A stretch of 64,000 bases of DNA from an uncultured Desulfovibrio sp. (lineage in GTDB: Bacteria > Desulfobacterota > Desulfovibrionia > Desulfovibrionales > Desulfovibrionaceae): assembly GCA_913060505.1 (NCBI GenBank), contig CAJXRQ010000006.1, positions 58,750-122,749 of the forward strand. The letters are read 5' to 3'. The position numbers and the translations under genes are program-made. The notes beneath the pieces are model-generated. The model saw only the letters and a list, made by a program, of their open reading frames with translations, had not been told where the DNA came from and did no database searches. Positions 55,044-63,264 of the stretch are shown here, one piece after another. Each line of letters begins with the position of its first letter. The stretch's first letter is position 1.

Positions 55044-56087
55044 TTAAAGCAAACCCTTTAGCCATGCTTCAAACTCCACGGCTTGTTTCTTGAGGTGAAA
55101 CCGCTCACCGCAGGCAATACGGGCTTGCTCCTTGTATTTTTGCAACGAGTCGTCGGAAAGTTCCACGACCTTTTTCAATGCGGCATGGAATTCGGCAGGT
55201 CCGGCATCGCGGGGCAGAAGAAATTCATTGAGCGCTTCCGGCCAGACTTCGCGAACACCACCCACATCGCGACACACAGGCAGCACACCGCAGGCCATGG
55301 CTTCCAGCAAGGTGTTGGGCAAACCTTCGCTCGTGCTGGCCAAAACAAATACGTCCGAACCGGCAAGTATGGAATTTACATCGGTACTGAATCCGCTGAA
55401 GTGAACATGATCGTCAACACCGAGCTGTTGGCTCAGGGCGGCCAGTTCATCGTCACGGTCACCGGTTCCCACGATATTCAGGCGGCAATTTTTCAATCCC
55501 TTCATGGCCTCCAGCACGACCTCATGCCGCTTGGTCTTGATGAGTTGTGCGGTCATGACCAATTCACGGGGTTTGCCGGGCGGCGGACACGCTTCGGCAG
55601 GGATTTTCCCATTGAGCACGACATGCACGTCTTCCGGGTGGACATACGGCAGATTGCGTTGAAATCCATCGGCAATAAATTGGCAAGGACAAAGAAAATG
55701 AGGACGAATCCATTCGTGCACGCGGCGAGTGCGCGGTTTGAAAGCAATGTCACCGGGCAAACCGATACGTTGCACCACGGGAATCCCCAGCAAGCGGGCC
55801 GCAATCCCGGCCGTGGTCAAATCCTTGCCGACGTTGATGATCAAAACGTCAATACGCGCACGGGTAAATGCAGCCATGAACCGGGCAACGGAAAGCGGGT
55901 TGAAATCCGGGCCAAAAGAAACGGCTTTTCCATGTCCCAACTCCTCGCGGCAGCGGTCCAGAAAAACGCCGGGCCGGGCCCACACAAAATTCTTGTGTCC
56001 CAGTTCCCGCATTTCACGGGCAAAAGTCAAAAACCACGTTTTGACTCCGCCCCACTTCTTCGTTGCATTAACCCAGGCTATCCGCAC
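55044..56087 (-). CDS. GT4-type glycosyltransferase
   Basis: A 347-residue enzyme of the glycosyltransferase 1 (GT4) type. The N-terminal Rossmann domain starts RIAWVNATKKWGGVKTW. The C-terminal donor-binding domain has TSEGLPNTLLEAMACGVLPVCRDVGGVRE, with the E-x7-E motif. GTG 56087 is chosen since GGAGG lies 6 bases upstream and it gives the natural start; the longer frame to 56156 has no ribosome site. It probably acts in polysaccharide or lipopolysaccharide synthesis. No other sugar genes are adjacent. Confidence 0.9.
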   Translation of the reverse strand: MRIAWVNATKKWGGVKTWFLTFAREMRELGHKNFVWARPGVFLDRCREELGHGKAVSFGPDFNPLSVARFMAAFTRARIDVLIINVGKDLTTAGIAARLLGIPVVQRIGLPGDIAFKPRTRRVHEWIRPHFLCPCQFIADGFQRNLPYVHPEDVHVVLNGKIPAEACPPPGKPRELVMTAQLIKTKRHEVVLEAMKGLKNCRLNIVGTGDRDDELAALSQQLGVDDHVHFSGFSTDVNSILAGSDVFVLASTSEGLPNTLLEAMACGVLPVCRDVGGVREVWPEALNEFLLPRDAGPAEFHAALKKVVELSDDSLQKYKEQARIACGERFHLKKQAVEFEAWLKGLL

Positions 56088-56207
56088 CAATGTCCTCCGG
56101 TTCTGCGAGCCGGACACCATGCCACGGCACCACGGACATCTGCCACAAAAACGCACCGCGAGTCCAGCTCGGCACGCGCTTGGAAATCGTTGCTGGAAAT
56201 AAGGACT

Positions 56208-57137
56208 CTAGCCGGCAACAGCCCCGGAGGATGTTTTGATATCATTGACGTGCACGCAGTTCCGACCTGCCTTTTTGCTCAGGTAGAGTTGCTTGTCGGC
56301 CCGGTCCAAAACGTCTTGGGCACTTTCGCCATTCTTGACAACGCCTCCCCCAAAAGAAGCTGTCACCCGTATTGGCTGTCCTTCATGATCAACCCAGGAC
56401 TGCTCCACAAGCATACGAACACGGCCAGCCAGCTTCACAAGCCCCTCTTCCCGGACATTGGAAATCAAAACCAAGAACTCCTCGCCGCCCCAGCGACAGA
56501 TGCTGTCCAAAGGACGCAAGCCCCCGGACAAGGTCCGGGCCGTCATGGTCAACACCTGATCCCCCACAAGGTGTCCCCATCTGTCATTGATACATTTGAA
56601 GCGGTCAATATCCACGAACAGAACACCATACGGAACACCCTGTTTTTGAAACCCATTATGCAGACGTTCCAACATGATATCCGCATAACGCCGGTTGCCC
56701 ACATTGGTAAGCGGATCACGAAAGACTTCTGTCCGCAATTCCTCCATTTCTTCAATGAGACAGGCGTGCTTGCTGTCATCCGCAAAGACCTCCACTGCGC
56801 CGATGATTTCACCTTTTTCATCATACATGGGTGAGGAGCGAACAAAAACGGGGATTCTATGCCCGAGTTTGTGGTGCATGAACAGGTTGGCTTCCCTTCT
56901 CAGGCCGTCTTCCATGGTCGCGGCCAGGGGGCATCCATTTATGCAAAGTTCGGTTCCTTCCCCATCAATGTGGCGCAAAGGGTTGTCCGGGCAACGTTTG
57001 CCGATCACCTCTTCGGGGGGATAACCGCTGATCCGCTCGGCACCCTTGTTCCAATAGGTCACCTGCATATTCCGATTCACGAAATAAACTCCGTCTGTCA
57101 GGGATTCGAGCACATTCCTATAAAAATCGTGATCCAT
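56208..57137 (-). CDS. PAS-GGDEF diguanylate cyclase
   Basis: A 309-residue soluble protein. A PAS domain (about residues 1-125, GVYFVNRNMQVTYWNKGAERISGY) is followed by a GGDEF domain with GGEEF at the active loop and RPLD five residues before it as I-site. Active c-di-GMP synthase expected. GAGGA precedes the ATG. The bases 57138-57399 show no gene, only the molbindin terminator. Confidence 0.92.
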   Translation of the reverse strand: MDHDFYRNVLESLTDGVYFVNRNMQVTYWNKGAERISGYPPEEVIGKRCPDNPLRHIDGEGTELCINGCPLAATMEDGLRREANLFMHHKLGHRIPVFVRSSPMYDEKGEIIGAVEVFADDSKHACLIEEMEELRTEVFRDPLTNVGNRRYADIMLERLHNGFQKQGVPYGVLFVDIDRFKCINDRWGHLVGDQVLTMTARTLSGGLRPLDSICRWGGEEFLVLISNVREEGLVKLAGRVRMLVEQSWVDHEGQPIRVTASFGGGVVKNGESAQDVLDRADKQLYLSKKAGRNCVHVNDIKTSSGAVAG

Positions 57138-57345
57138 TCACATCCTCTTTGAGGCTTGGCCGCGCAAATGATATTTTCGGGAGCAGAGTTCTTATACTAT
57201 ATCATTTCTCCTAAACAGGATCAATTACTACTTAGCGCAAAGCTATATTATCCTGGTGTAGTACAAAAAAGAAATGAACCGGCAGAGAATGGTAGACAGA
57301 AGCAGCACTTCACATTTTCATCTTAAGCTTGCAGGACACGCAAAA

Positions 57346-57376
57346 AGGGAAAACCGTAAACCGGCTTTCCCTCCCC
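57346..57376 (-). terminator. Terminator after the molbindin gene
   Basis: AGGGAAA pairs with TTTCCCT with an inner CCGG/CCGG-like stem, followed on the minus strand by TTTG. Confidence 0.6.
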
Positions 57377-57399
57377 AGAAATGACAAACAGGCGCGCCG

Positions 57400-57609
57400 T
57401 TAGTCCTTGACTACCATTACGCTGGAAGCCTTGACCATGGCTTTGACCTTGGCGCCTGCCTGCAAACCCATCTTTTCGACCGAGCCTTTCGTGATCACGG
57501 AAACAACTTCGACACCGGGAGCGATTTCGATGACCACTTCGGCATTTACCATACCCACATTCACTTCTTTTACGGTGCCGGGAATCAAATTTCTGGCGCT
57601 TACTTGCAT
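57400..57609 (-). CDS. Molbindin-type TOBE-domain protein (molybdate/tungstate binding)
   Basis: A 69-residue Mop-like protein (SARNLIPGTVKEVNVGMVNAEVVIEIAPG, then VKASSVMVVKD). Single-domain molbindins bind and store molybdate or tungstate as multimers. AGGAGGACTC precedes the ATG. It stands alone between a cyclase and a MerR regulator; no mod transport genes are adjacent. Overlapping frames are not used. Confidence 0.94.
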   Translation of the reverse strand: MQVSARNLIPGTVKEVNVGMVNAEVVIEIAPGVEVVSVITKGSVEKMGLQAGAKVKAMVKASSVMVVKD

Positions 57610-57788
57610 AAGGAGTCCTCCTTTTACTGATTTGAACTATTTCCTCTCTTCCAGCTGATTCCGTCAAGATATTAAAAAGAAAATAATGAATACTCATCTC
57701 GTAAAAAAATGCCAATGCTCCGCTCACGCGAAGCAAAATTTCATTGGGCAAAAGTTACTCTCCCCTCTAAAAATCAGGCAATAAAAAA

Positions 57789-57813
57789 GCCCACTCATTC
57801 GCCGTGAGTGGGC
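57789..57813. terminator. Terminator after the MerR gene
   Basis: GCCCACTCA pairs with TGAGTGGGC around TTCGCCG, followed on the minus strand by a TTTTTT run. Confidence 0.8.
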
Positions 57814-57848
57814 CGATTTCAATAGTCATGTCTTCAAAAGAAACAGAA

Positions 57849-58652
57849 CTATTCCAAAGGGATTTGTACTTCGGTAACGTAATTCTCCGGGTTCCCGGCC
57901 AGGATCATGCCAGGCCCTTTGATGTAACGCTCCCGAAAGGGCAATGCAGGCGTCAGACCGTGCTCCTTGGCAAAGTCAAAAAGCGCTTCGTAGGATTTGC
58001 CCAATTGATCGTAAGGGCCTTGATGCACGGTGGAAAGGCAACGGATACCAGGGAGACATTTTACCTTGAAATTCCCTCCATCGATTTCGCGTTTGAGCGG
58101 CACGCAGGACTCTATGTCTGCCTGTTCACGATACTCTGCATCATGATATAGACTCATGGCACATCCGGTGGAGTATCGTCCTGCCTTGCGGTAGAGTTTG
58201 CCAAAGGCCTTGCCCGAATCCTTGTATGCTCCTGTCCAACGCAAGGATATGACCCAAAGGGGTTCAAGCAACTTTTCCGCCACAACACCGACCTCAATTG
58301 ATTTCATGTCCGGTACCCTCTTTTCTCGTTTGAGAATGGTCGTAATGGATGCGGATATTTTTTGCAGCCTTCCGACTTCCTTTTGAATCTCCGTCTGCCG
58401 TTGCCGCAGAACCTCTACAAGGTCGGCCTCGTCGTTACAGCGTTGGAGAATGTTCTGGATCTCGGAAAGAGAAAACCGCATCGATCTCAAAAGCACGATG
58501 GTCCGAGCCGTTCCCGCGTCCGACTTTGAGTAGTAGCGATACGACGTATCCGGATCCACATAGCTGGGAACCAGCACGTTCTTTTCATGATACAGCCGAA
58601 GCGCCTTCACGGACAGACAAGTGATTTTCGAGAACTCGCCAATTTTGTACAT
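57849..58652 (-). CDS. MerR-family regulator with GyrI-like effector domain
   Basis: A 267-residue protein. The N-terminal MerR winged helix starts MYKIGEFSKITCLSVKALRLYHEKNVLVPSYVDPDTSYRYY, followed by a dimerising coiled coil and a GyrI-like small-molecule-binding domain from about residue 115 (WISLRWTGAYKDSGKAFGKLY). This is the layout of BmrR/drug-sensing regulators. The gene starts at, or within a base or two of, the expected transcription start of its own MerR-type promoter, so translation may be leaderless. Confidence 0.92.
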   Translation of the reverse strand: MYKIGEFSKITCLSVKALRLYHEKNVLVPSYVDPDTSYRYYSKSDAGTARTIVLLRSMRFSLSEIQNILQRCNDEADLVEVLRQRQTEIQKEVGRLQKISASITTILKREKRVPDMKSIEVGVVAEKLLEPLWVISLRWTGAYKDSGKAFGKLYRKAGRYSTGCAMSLYHDAEYREQADIESCVPLKREIDGGNFKVKCLPGIRCLSTVHQGPYDQLGKSYEALFDFAKEHGLTPALPFRERYIKGPGMILAGNPENYVTEVQIPLE

Positions 58653-58658
58653 GCGACC

Positions 58659-58689
58659 AATCTACGGTCTCCCCCAGGGGGAGACTCAA
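58659..58689 (-). promoter_or_regulatory. MerR-type promoter with 19-bp spacer and operator dyad
   Basis: On the minus strand TTGAGT (58689-58684) and TAGATT (58664-58659) are 19 bases apart, the long spacer typical of MerR-controlled promoters. The 19-bp palindrome GTCTCCCCCTGGGGGAGAC (58667-58685) fills the spacer and overlaps the -35. Positive autoregulation by the adjacent MerR protein is likely. From here to 58973 no other gene is seen. Confidence 0.85.
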
Positions 58690-58973
58690 GCTAAAAGTAT
58701 CGGAAAAACAATTTTCAAAAATTTCTGGAAAAAGTTCTACGCGCATAGCATCGCAAATACTACGCCCGGAAGAGTCCACGGACCTGCTCTGCATAGTTCA
58801 TTACCTTGAGCAAACACAAGCTCACATCTACAGCGACAATCCACACACCCGCTACAAAAATGCAGTGTTGTTTCCTACACTTTTGTATGTCTCGCCAGGA
58901 GAAAGCGGGAATATCCGTGGCATTTTGATCAGGCGCATTTTTTGCAAAATCAAGGCAAAATCAGGAGATCGAA

Positions 58974-59885
58974 ATGCCTACACTTGAAACACCGTTAGGT
59001 TCCATTACGGCTATGGAAGGTGCCGAGTTTTACGGAACAGGCGCGTTGCGATCCTGTATTGCCATCGACGAAAGCCCGCTCTTGACGGGATACGGGACAT
59101 TGATTCCCCAGTTCTCTTCAAATTCCGTTCGCAAGCGACAGTTGCCCAGCCTCAGTTTTCATGAAAACGGCATGCCGCGCACTCTGCCCCTTGAAGAGCA
59201 GGTTACCATCACCACCCCGCTCGGCGTGTTACCGGCAGAGAAAGTGACCTTTTACCCGGATGGAGCCGTGAAACGGATTTTTCCACTCAACGGTTGCCTG
59301 TCCGGTTATTGGGAATTGAAGGATGAAATCAGGCTCGCCAGCCCTTTGAACATTGATACGCCATGCGGCCCCATGAAAAAACGTCTGATCAGCCTGTACT
59401 TTGGCCCTCATGGGAACTTGAAAAGCCTGACATTCTGGCCCGGCGAAAGGATCAAGGTGAAAGCTCCGCTTGGCCCGATTTCTGTCAGGGTCGGTCTTGC
59501 CTTTTACGATTCCGGTCAAATCAAGTCCCTTGAGCCAGCCGTACCTGTGGCAATAAAAACACCCATAGGTGAAGTCGTGGCCTTTGATCCGGACGCCCTC
59601 GGCATAACTGGCGACCAAAATTCCTTGCGCTTTGATGAAGCCGGAAACATCATGTCACTGGTGACCGTTTCCAGCTCCTTCAACATAACGACTCCCGATA
59701 AAACCATACGCAAAATCGAATCACCAACAAGACTGAACCCGGTGGATGGAGAGACAAGGGAACCGACGCCCATGACAGTGACTTTCAAAGAAGGAAAAAC
59801 TTTTTTCTCTGCCAGCGGAATGGCGGAATTCTCGGCTCCCTACGCAGCAATTCAGACAAAGGGACTGCTTCCGTTGTTCGGGTAA
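58974..59885 (+). CDS. Unknown protein of about five beta-type repeats
   Basis: A 303-residue protein without signal or membrane helix. A unit of about 30-60 residues recurs: TPLGSITAMEGAEFYGTGALRS, then TPLGVLPAEKVTFYPDGAVKR, TPCGPMKKRLISLYFGPHGNLKS, APLGPISVRVGLAFYDSGQIKS and TPIGEVVAFD...RFDEAGNIMS. Each has a T/APxG start and an FYxxGxoxS end, suggesting stacked beta hairpins as in repeat scaffolds. I know no function. CAGGAG precedes the ATG. It is flanked by terminators and probably monocistronic. Confidence 0.75.
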   Translation: MPTLETPLGSITAMEGAEFYGTGALRSCIAIDESPLLTGYGTLIPQFSSNSVRKRQLPSLSFHENGMPRTLPLEEQVTITTPLGVLPAEKVTFYPDGAVKRIFPLNGCLSGYWELKDEIRLASPLNIDTPCGPMKKRLISLYFGPHGNLKSLTFWPGERIKVKAPLGPISVRVGLAFYDSGQIKSLEPAVPVAIKTPIGEVVAFDPDALGITGDQNSLRFDEAGNIMSLVTVSSSFNITTPDKTIRKIESPTRLNPVDGETREPTPMTVTFKEGKTFFSASGMAEFSAPYAAIQTKGLLPLFG

Positions 59886-59906
59886 CGCCATAAACGCATC
59901 GCGCTC

Positions 59907-59944
59907 AAAAGTCCTTGACGGACCAATGCTGTCGAGGGCTTTTT
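59907..59944 (+). terminator. Terminator after the repeat protein gene
   Basis: AAAAGTCCTTGAC pairs with GTCGAGGGCTTTTT with two wobble positions, ending in a T-run. Confidence 0.7.
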
Positions 59945-60081
59945 CGCATTCTCGAAAATCCACAAGTTCATTTGGATTTAATTCAGAAACAATGCGTTTG
60001 CCGGGACAGGAACTCCGCGCTTAATGGGATATAACCTGATAGGCACAATTCGGGCGCATCCCGAAATCATGAGAGAACCAA

Positions 60082-60612
60082 ATGATTGAGCATGCTGTCA
60101 TCCCTTGTACTTTTGAACGTCATTCCAAAGCGATATTGGATATATTCAACGAAGTGATACGTAATTCGACAGCCCTCTATGATTACCAACAGCGCGACCT
60201 CGACAGCATGCGCGGCTGGTTCGAAGGGAAAGAGAAAAACGAATTTCCCGTAATAGGGATTGAAAACAGTGATGATGAATTGCTCGGATTCGGTAGCTAC
60301 GGGACATTTCGAGCATGGCCAGCGTATAAATATACTGTGGAGCACTCCATATATATCCATAAAGACTATCGAGGCCATGGACTGGGCCGGGTGCTCATGC
60401 AGGAATTGATAGCGACGGCCCGGCAAAAGGAGCTGCACTCGATGATTGGAGGGATAGACGCCTCAAACACGGGTAGCATCGCCCTTCACGAAAAGCTGGG
60501 GTTCAAACACGCTGGCACGCTCTACCAAGTCGGGTTCAAGTTCGGCCGCTGGCTTGATCTTGCGTTCTATCAACTTTTGCTGGATACGCCGGAGTATCCC
60601 GTTGAGGAGTAA
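60082..60612 (+). CDS. GNAT-family N-acetyltransferase (phosphinothricin-acetyltransferase-like)
   Basis: A 176-residue acetyltransferase. The acetyl-CoA loop motif DYRGHGLGRVLMQELI is clear near residue 95, and IGGIDASNTGSIALHEKLGFKHAGTLYQVGFKFGRWLDLAFYQ matches the Pat/Bar-type C-terminus. Such enzymes acetylate amines of amino-acid analogues. Substrate is unknown. It is the last gene before the tRNA and the AraC duplicates. Confidence 0.92.
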   Translation: MIEHAVIPCTFERHSKAILDIFNEVIRNSTALYDYQQRDLDSMRGWFEGKEKNEFPVIGIENSDDELLGFGSYGTFRAWPAYKYTVEHSIYIHKDYRGHGLGRVLMQELIATARQKELHSMIGGIDASNTGSIALHEKLGFKHAGTLYQVGFKFGRWLDLAFYQLLLDTPEYPVEE

Positions 60613-60654
60613 ACTTTACTGCAGTTTTTCTTCTTCGCTCCTGATATGCAAACA

Positions 60655-60693
60655 AACAAGGGACTAGCTCAAATTCTGAGTTAGCCCCTTGTT
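60655..60693 (-). terminator. Terminator of the tRNA-Arg gene
   Basis: AACAAGGG-CTA-CTC pairs with GAG-TAG-CCCTTGTT, just 3' of the tRNA on the minus strand, followed by TTTGTTTG. Confidence 0.8.
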
Positions 60694-60706
60694 CTTCATA
60701 AAAAAC

Positions 60707-60783
60707 TGGTGACCCCGGCAGGAATCGAACCTGCGACACCAGGATTAGGAATCCTGTGCTCTATCCTACTGAGCTACGGGGCC
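60707..60783 (-). tRNA. tRNA-Arg (anticodon CCU)
   Basis: A complete cloverleaf of 77 nt with encoded CCA. The acceptor GGCCCCG pairs with CGGGGTC (one G-T), the anticodon stem is CAGGA/TCCTG with loop TTCCTAA, giving anticodon CCU for AGG codons. The T-arm is GCAGG-TTCGATT-CCTGC. tRNA-Arg(CCU) genes are frequent integration sites, but no displaced 3' end is seen near by. Confidence 0.95.
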
Positions 60784-61046
60784 AAATAATGAGAAGCCTA
60801 GATATACGGGCTTCCTGTCAAGGTCAAGGCAAAACCGGCCAGGGCGGATGCTCTTGTCTGGTGGGTCGTCTTACCACATTCTCCAACCGTAACCTGACAT
60901 CGGCCTCAAAAAAACATTCGGAACACTCTCCGAGAGTTGAATACTTTACAGCGCAATATACCCGCGATATCGATTCTGTTATACTTGAGAAAGCTAACGT
61001 TCAGGAAAGAGCCACATATGTCAGACCTTCAACACTGAGAACAGCC

Positions 61047-61409
61047 ATGAAAGAACGCAATACAGACGAACTCATTGAGGAAATAACGCTTCACATCATG
61101 ACAGCGAGCCATGAAAGACTCCAGCAGATGACACGCTACTCCATTGCTGAATGTTTCAACATTAATGAATGCCGTCTTTCCACTGTGTTTCACGAAGTCA
61201 CCAACATGAAGCTCTCCGACTATATGGAAAGGGAAAGAATGATCCGCGCACGGGCCATGCTCATGAATGAACAATTTTCTTCCACTGATGAACTTTCCTT
61301 GAACATGGGCATCGCAAAAAAAAACCTCTTCAAAAGAAAATTCCGCAAAACATTTGGTGCCTCATTGGAGAAATACATGGAGCGCCTCCGGGCACATACG
61401 TCAGACTGA
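61047..61409 (+). CDS. AraC-type HTH protein without effector domain, copy 1
   Basis: A 120-residue protein consisting only of an AraC-like two-HTH domain: YSIAECFNINECRLSTVFHEVTNMKLSDYMERERMIRARAML and LSLNMGIAKKNLFKRKFRKTFG. Start ATG 61047 is used; the longer frame from 60756 runs through the tRNA. It is strongly similar, even at nucleotide level, to the gene at 61960-62367. Because the effector domain is missing it may act by binding a partner or as a pure DNA-binding protein. Confidence 0.8.
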   Translation: MKERNTDELIEEITLHIMTASHERLQQMTRYSIAECFNINECRLSTVFHEVTNMKLSDYMERERMIRARAMLMNEQFSSTDELSLNMGIAKKNLFKRKFRKTFGASLEKYMERLRAHTSD

Positions 61410-61959
61410 AGCTTCGGTACGCTCGGAGATACAATCGAGCCCCCCCTACGGCCTCAGCCAGCTTTCTGTCGAGGAGTCTTTTCATGTTGGCAAACCTCAG
61501 AACATTCAACATTTGACAGTCGAAACAAGGGCTTTCCTTGCCCCCTCCGGGTTTGCTTCTTTCAAAAGTAAACTGCACCTTTTATTTCCAACCTGTTTCA
61601 AAGGCGCATGCAGCATCCGTACGCTACAGCGTTATCAAGGCTCCTCCGTCCTCCCTCCATCATCTCCGGTAGAAAATTCCCAGCATTGAACAAAAGGACC
61701 ACTTTTGTTTACCGCCCCACTACGCTCATGCCGTATACGCATAAGCTCTGCTCATGTATAGCAATAACGATATAAAATAAAAATTACCACACTACAAAGG
61801 AGTAAAATACAAAATTCCAAACCATCGAAACCCATGCAGTAAAAGCTCACCATCAAACAACAAGCTGGGACTACCGCCACATATCGCACAAGCTATACTA
61901 CCACCAACAACGGCATGCGAAGTTCCACTCCCCGTCGCGCCGCAACACTGTGAGCAGCT
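61410..61959. other. Gene-free gap between the two AraC-type genes
   Basis: The 550 bases hold no credible gene. Near 61796 an AAGGAG is followed by no usable start. The stretch may include remnants of the duplication event. Confidence 0.5.
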
Positions 61960-62367
61960 ATGAAAAAATGTAATGTGAACGGGCTTGTCGAGGAAATAGC
62001 TCTCTACATCATGACTGCGAGCCACGAAAGGCTCCAGCAGATGACACGCTACTCCATTGCCGAATGTTTCAACATTAATGAATGCCGTCTTTCCACTGTG
62101 TTTCGCGAAGTCACCAACACAAAGCTTTCCGAGTACATGGAAAGGGAAAAAATGTTTCGCGCGCGGGTCATGCTCCTGAATGAACAGTTCCCCACCATCG
62201 AGGAACTCTCCACGGGCATGGGCATAGCCAAAGTCAATCATTTCAGAAAAAAGTTTCGCAGGACGTTCAGCGTCCCGCCCGGGAAATACAAAAAGCACGT
62301 CCGGACGCACCCAACAGGCCGGATACTGACGAACTGGGAAACGGACAACAGAGGAAATCAACCGTAA
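61960..62367 (+). CDS. AraC-type HTH protein without effector domain, copy 2
   Basis: A 135-residue protein with the same core as copy 1 (ASHERLQQMTRYSIAECF is identical) and a different C-terminal tail (HVRTHPTGRILTNWETDN). The second HTH is STGMGIAKVNHFRKKFRRTFS. It ends 23 bases before the unrecognised 204-residue gene, so it may control that gene or be cotranscribed with it. Confidence 0.8.
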   Translation: MKKCNVNGLVEEIALYIMTASHERLQQMTRYSIAECFNINECRLSTVFREVTNTKLSEYMEREKMFRARVMLLNEQFPTIEELSTGMGIAKVNHFRKKFRRTFSVPPGKYKKHVRTHPTGRILTNWETDNRGNQP

Positions 62368-62390
62368 CTTCAACGGCAAGGAGAACAACA

Positions 62391-63005
62391 ATGGAAAAGT
62401 ATTACGTCAACTTCCAGAACGATTCCGACCGCACGTGGACCATGGCCGTATACCAGAAACTCCCCGGTTCCGTAGGGCTGGACACCGTAGCATGGAAAAA
62501 AACCGCGGTTCCTCCGAGCGGATACAGCGGCGTGACCTGGAACCTTATCTACAACGTGGCCATTGCGGACTACCGCCAGCTCGCTCCGTTGGGCGTATAC
62601 ACGGCTTCGCAGGTTCTCGAAACCTCGCTGGGAACCGAATGGGACATTGTCTTCGATCAGGGCGTGCAGCAGCTTGTGCCCGTCGGCACTCTGGATGGAG
62701 AACTGGGCGACCATATCCTTATCAACAACAGATCCGGCCTGACCGCCAATCCCGGCATAGGCATGTCCGGCCGTGGCGCAGCTTTCAAGCGCGACGTGCT
62801 CAGCAATGCCAGTGCGCAGTTCAAGGTCACCCCGGTTTACTACGCTGCATTGTTCCGCAACGTGGAGCTGGGCGAAGTCATCAGCAGCAACGTCGAAGTC
62901 GGCCCCATCAAGCTGACTTTCAACGCCGGTGCCAACGTGGCCAACATTTGCGCCACGCGCCATGGTGACGCCATCGAGCTGGAAAGCAGCTACTCCCGCA
63001 CATAG
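62391..63005 (+). CDS. Unrecognised 204-residue protein
   Basis: A 204-residue protein with AAGGAG before the ATG. It begins MEKYYVNFQNDSDRTWTMAVYQKLPG, a pattern rich in aromatic and polar residues in beta strands, with WKKTAVPPSGYSGVTWNLIYNV following. The second half (NNRSGLTANPGIGMSGRGAAFKR, VEVGPIKLTFNAGANVANICAT) is also beta-rich. It faintly recalls RhiA-like proteins of Rhizobium, but I cannot confirm this. No signal peptide or membrane helix. Codon use is like the core genome. Confidence 0.7.
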   Translation: MEKYYVNFQNDSDRTWTMAVYQKLPGSVGLDTVAWKKTAVPPSGYSGVTWNLIYNVAIADYRQLAPLGVYTASQVLETSLGTEWDIVFDQGVQQLVPVGTLDGELGDHILINNRSGLTANPGIGMSGRGAAFKRDVLSNASAQFKVTPVYYAALFRNVELGEVISSNVEVGPIKLTFNAGANVANICATRHGDAIELESSYSRT

Positions 63006-63264
63006 CGGCGTACTGTTCCCGCCGGAAAGCTCTCGGGCCGGACCGTGTGTTCGGCCCGTTCGGCTCCGTATGCGGTGCCGGGACCAAGCGGACACTTTGC
63101 CCTCCTCCTCCCCATGTCTGCCCCGGCACCGTTCCTTGTGAAAAAGAACACACACTTGCAAATTGCACACCTTCCTATTTACAAGCCGTAAAAAAGAACT
63201 ATACTTTCCACCGGGTCAAGAAATGACCCTAAATTCCTGCTTTTCACAGCCTTCCGGAGGTAAC

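Noticed and set aside
55083..56834. Plus-strand frame of 583 residues spanning the glycosyltransferase and cyclase region
   Set aside because: Antisense to two recognised genes and without ribosome site or motif.
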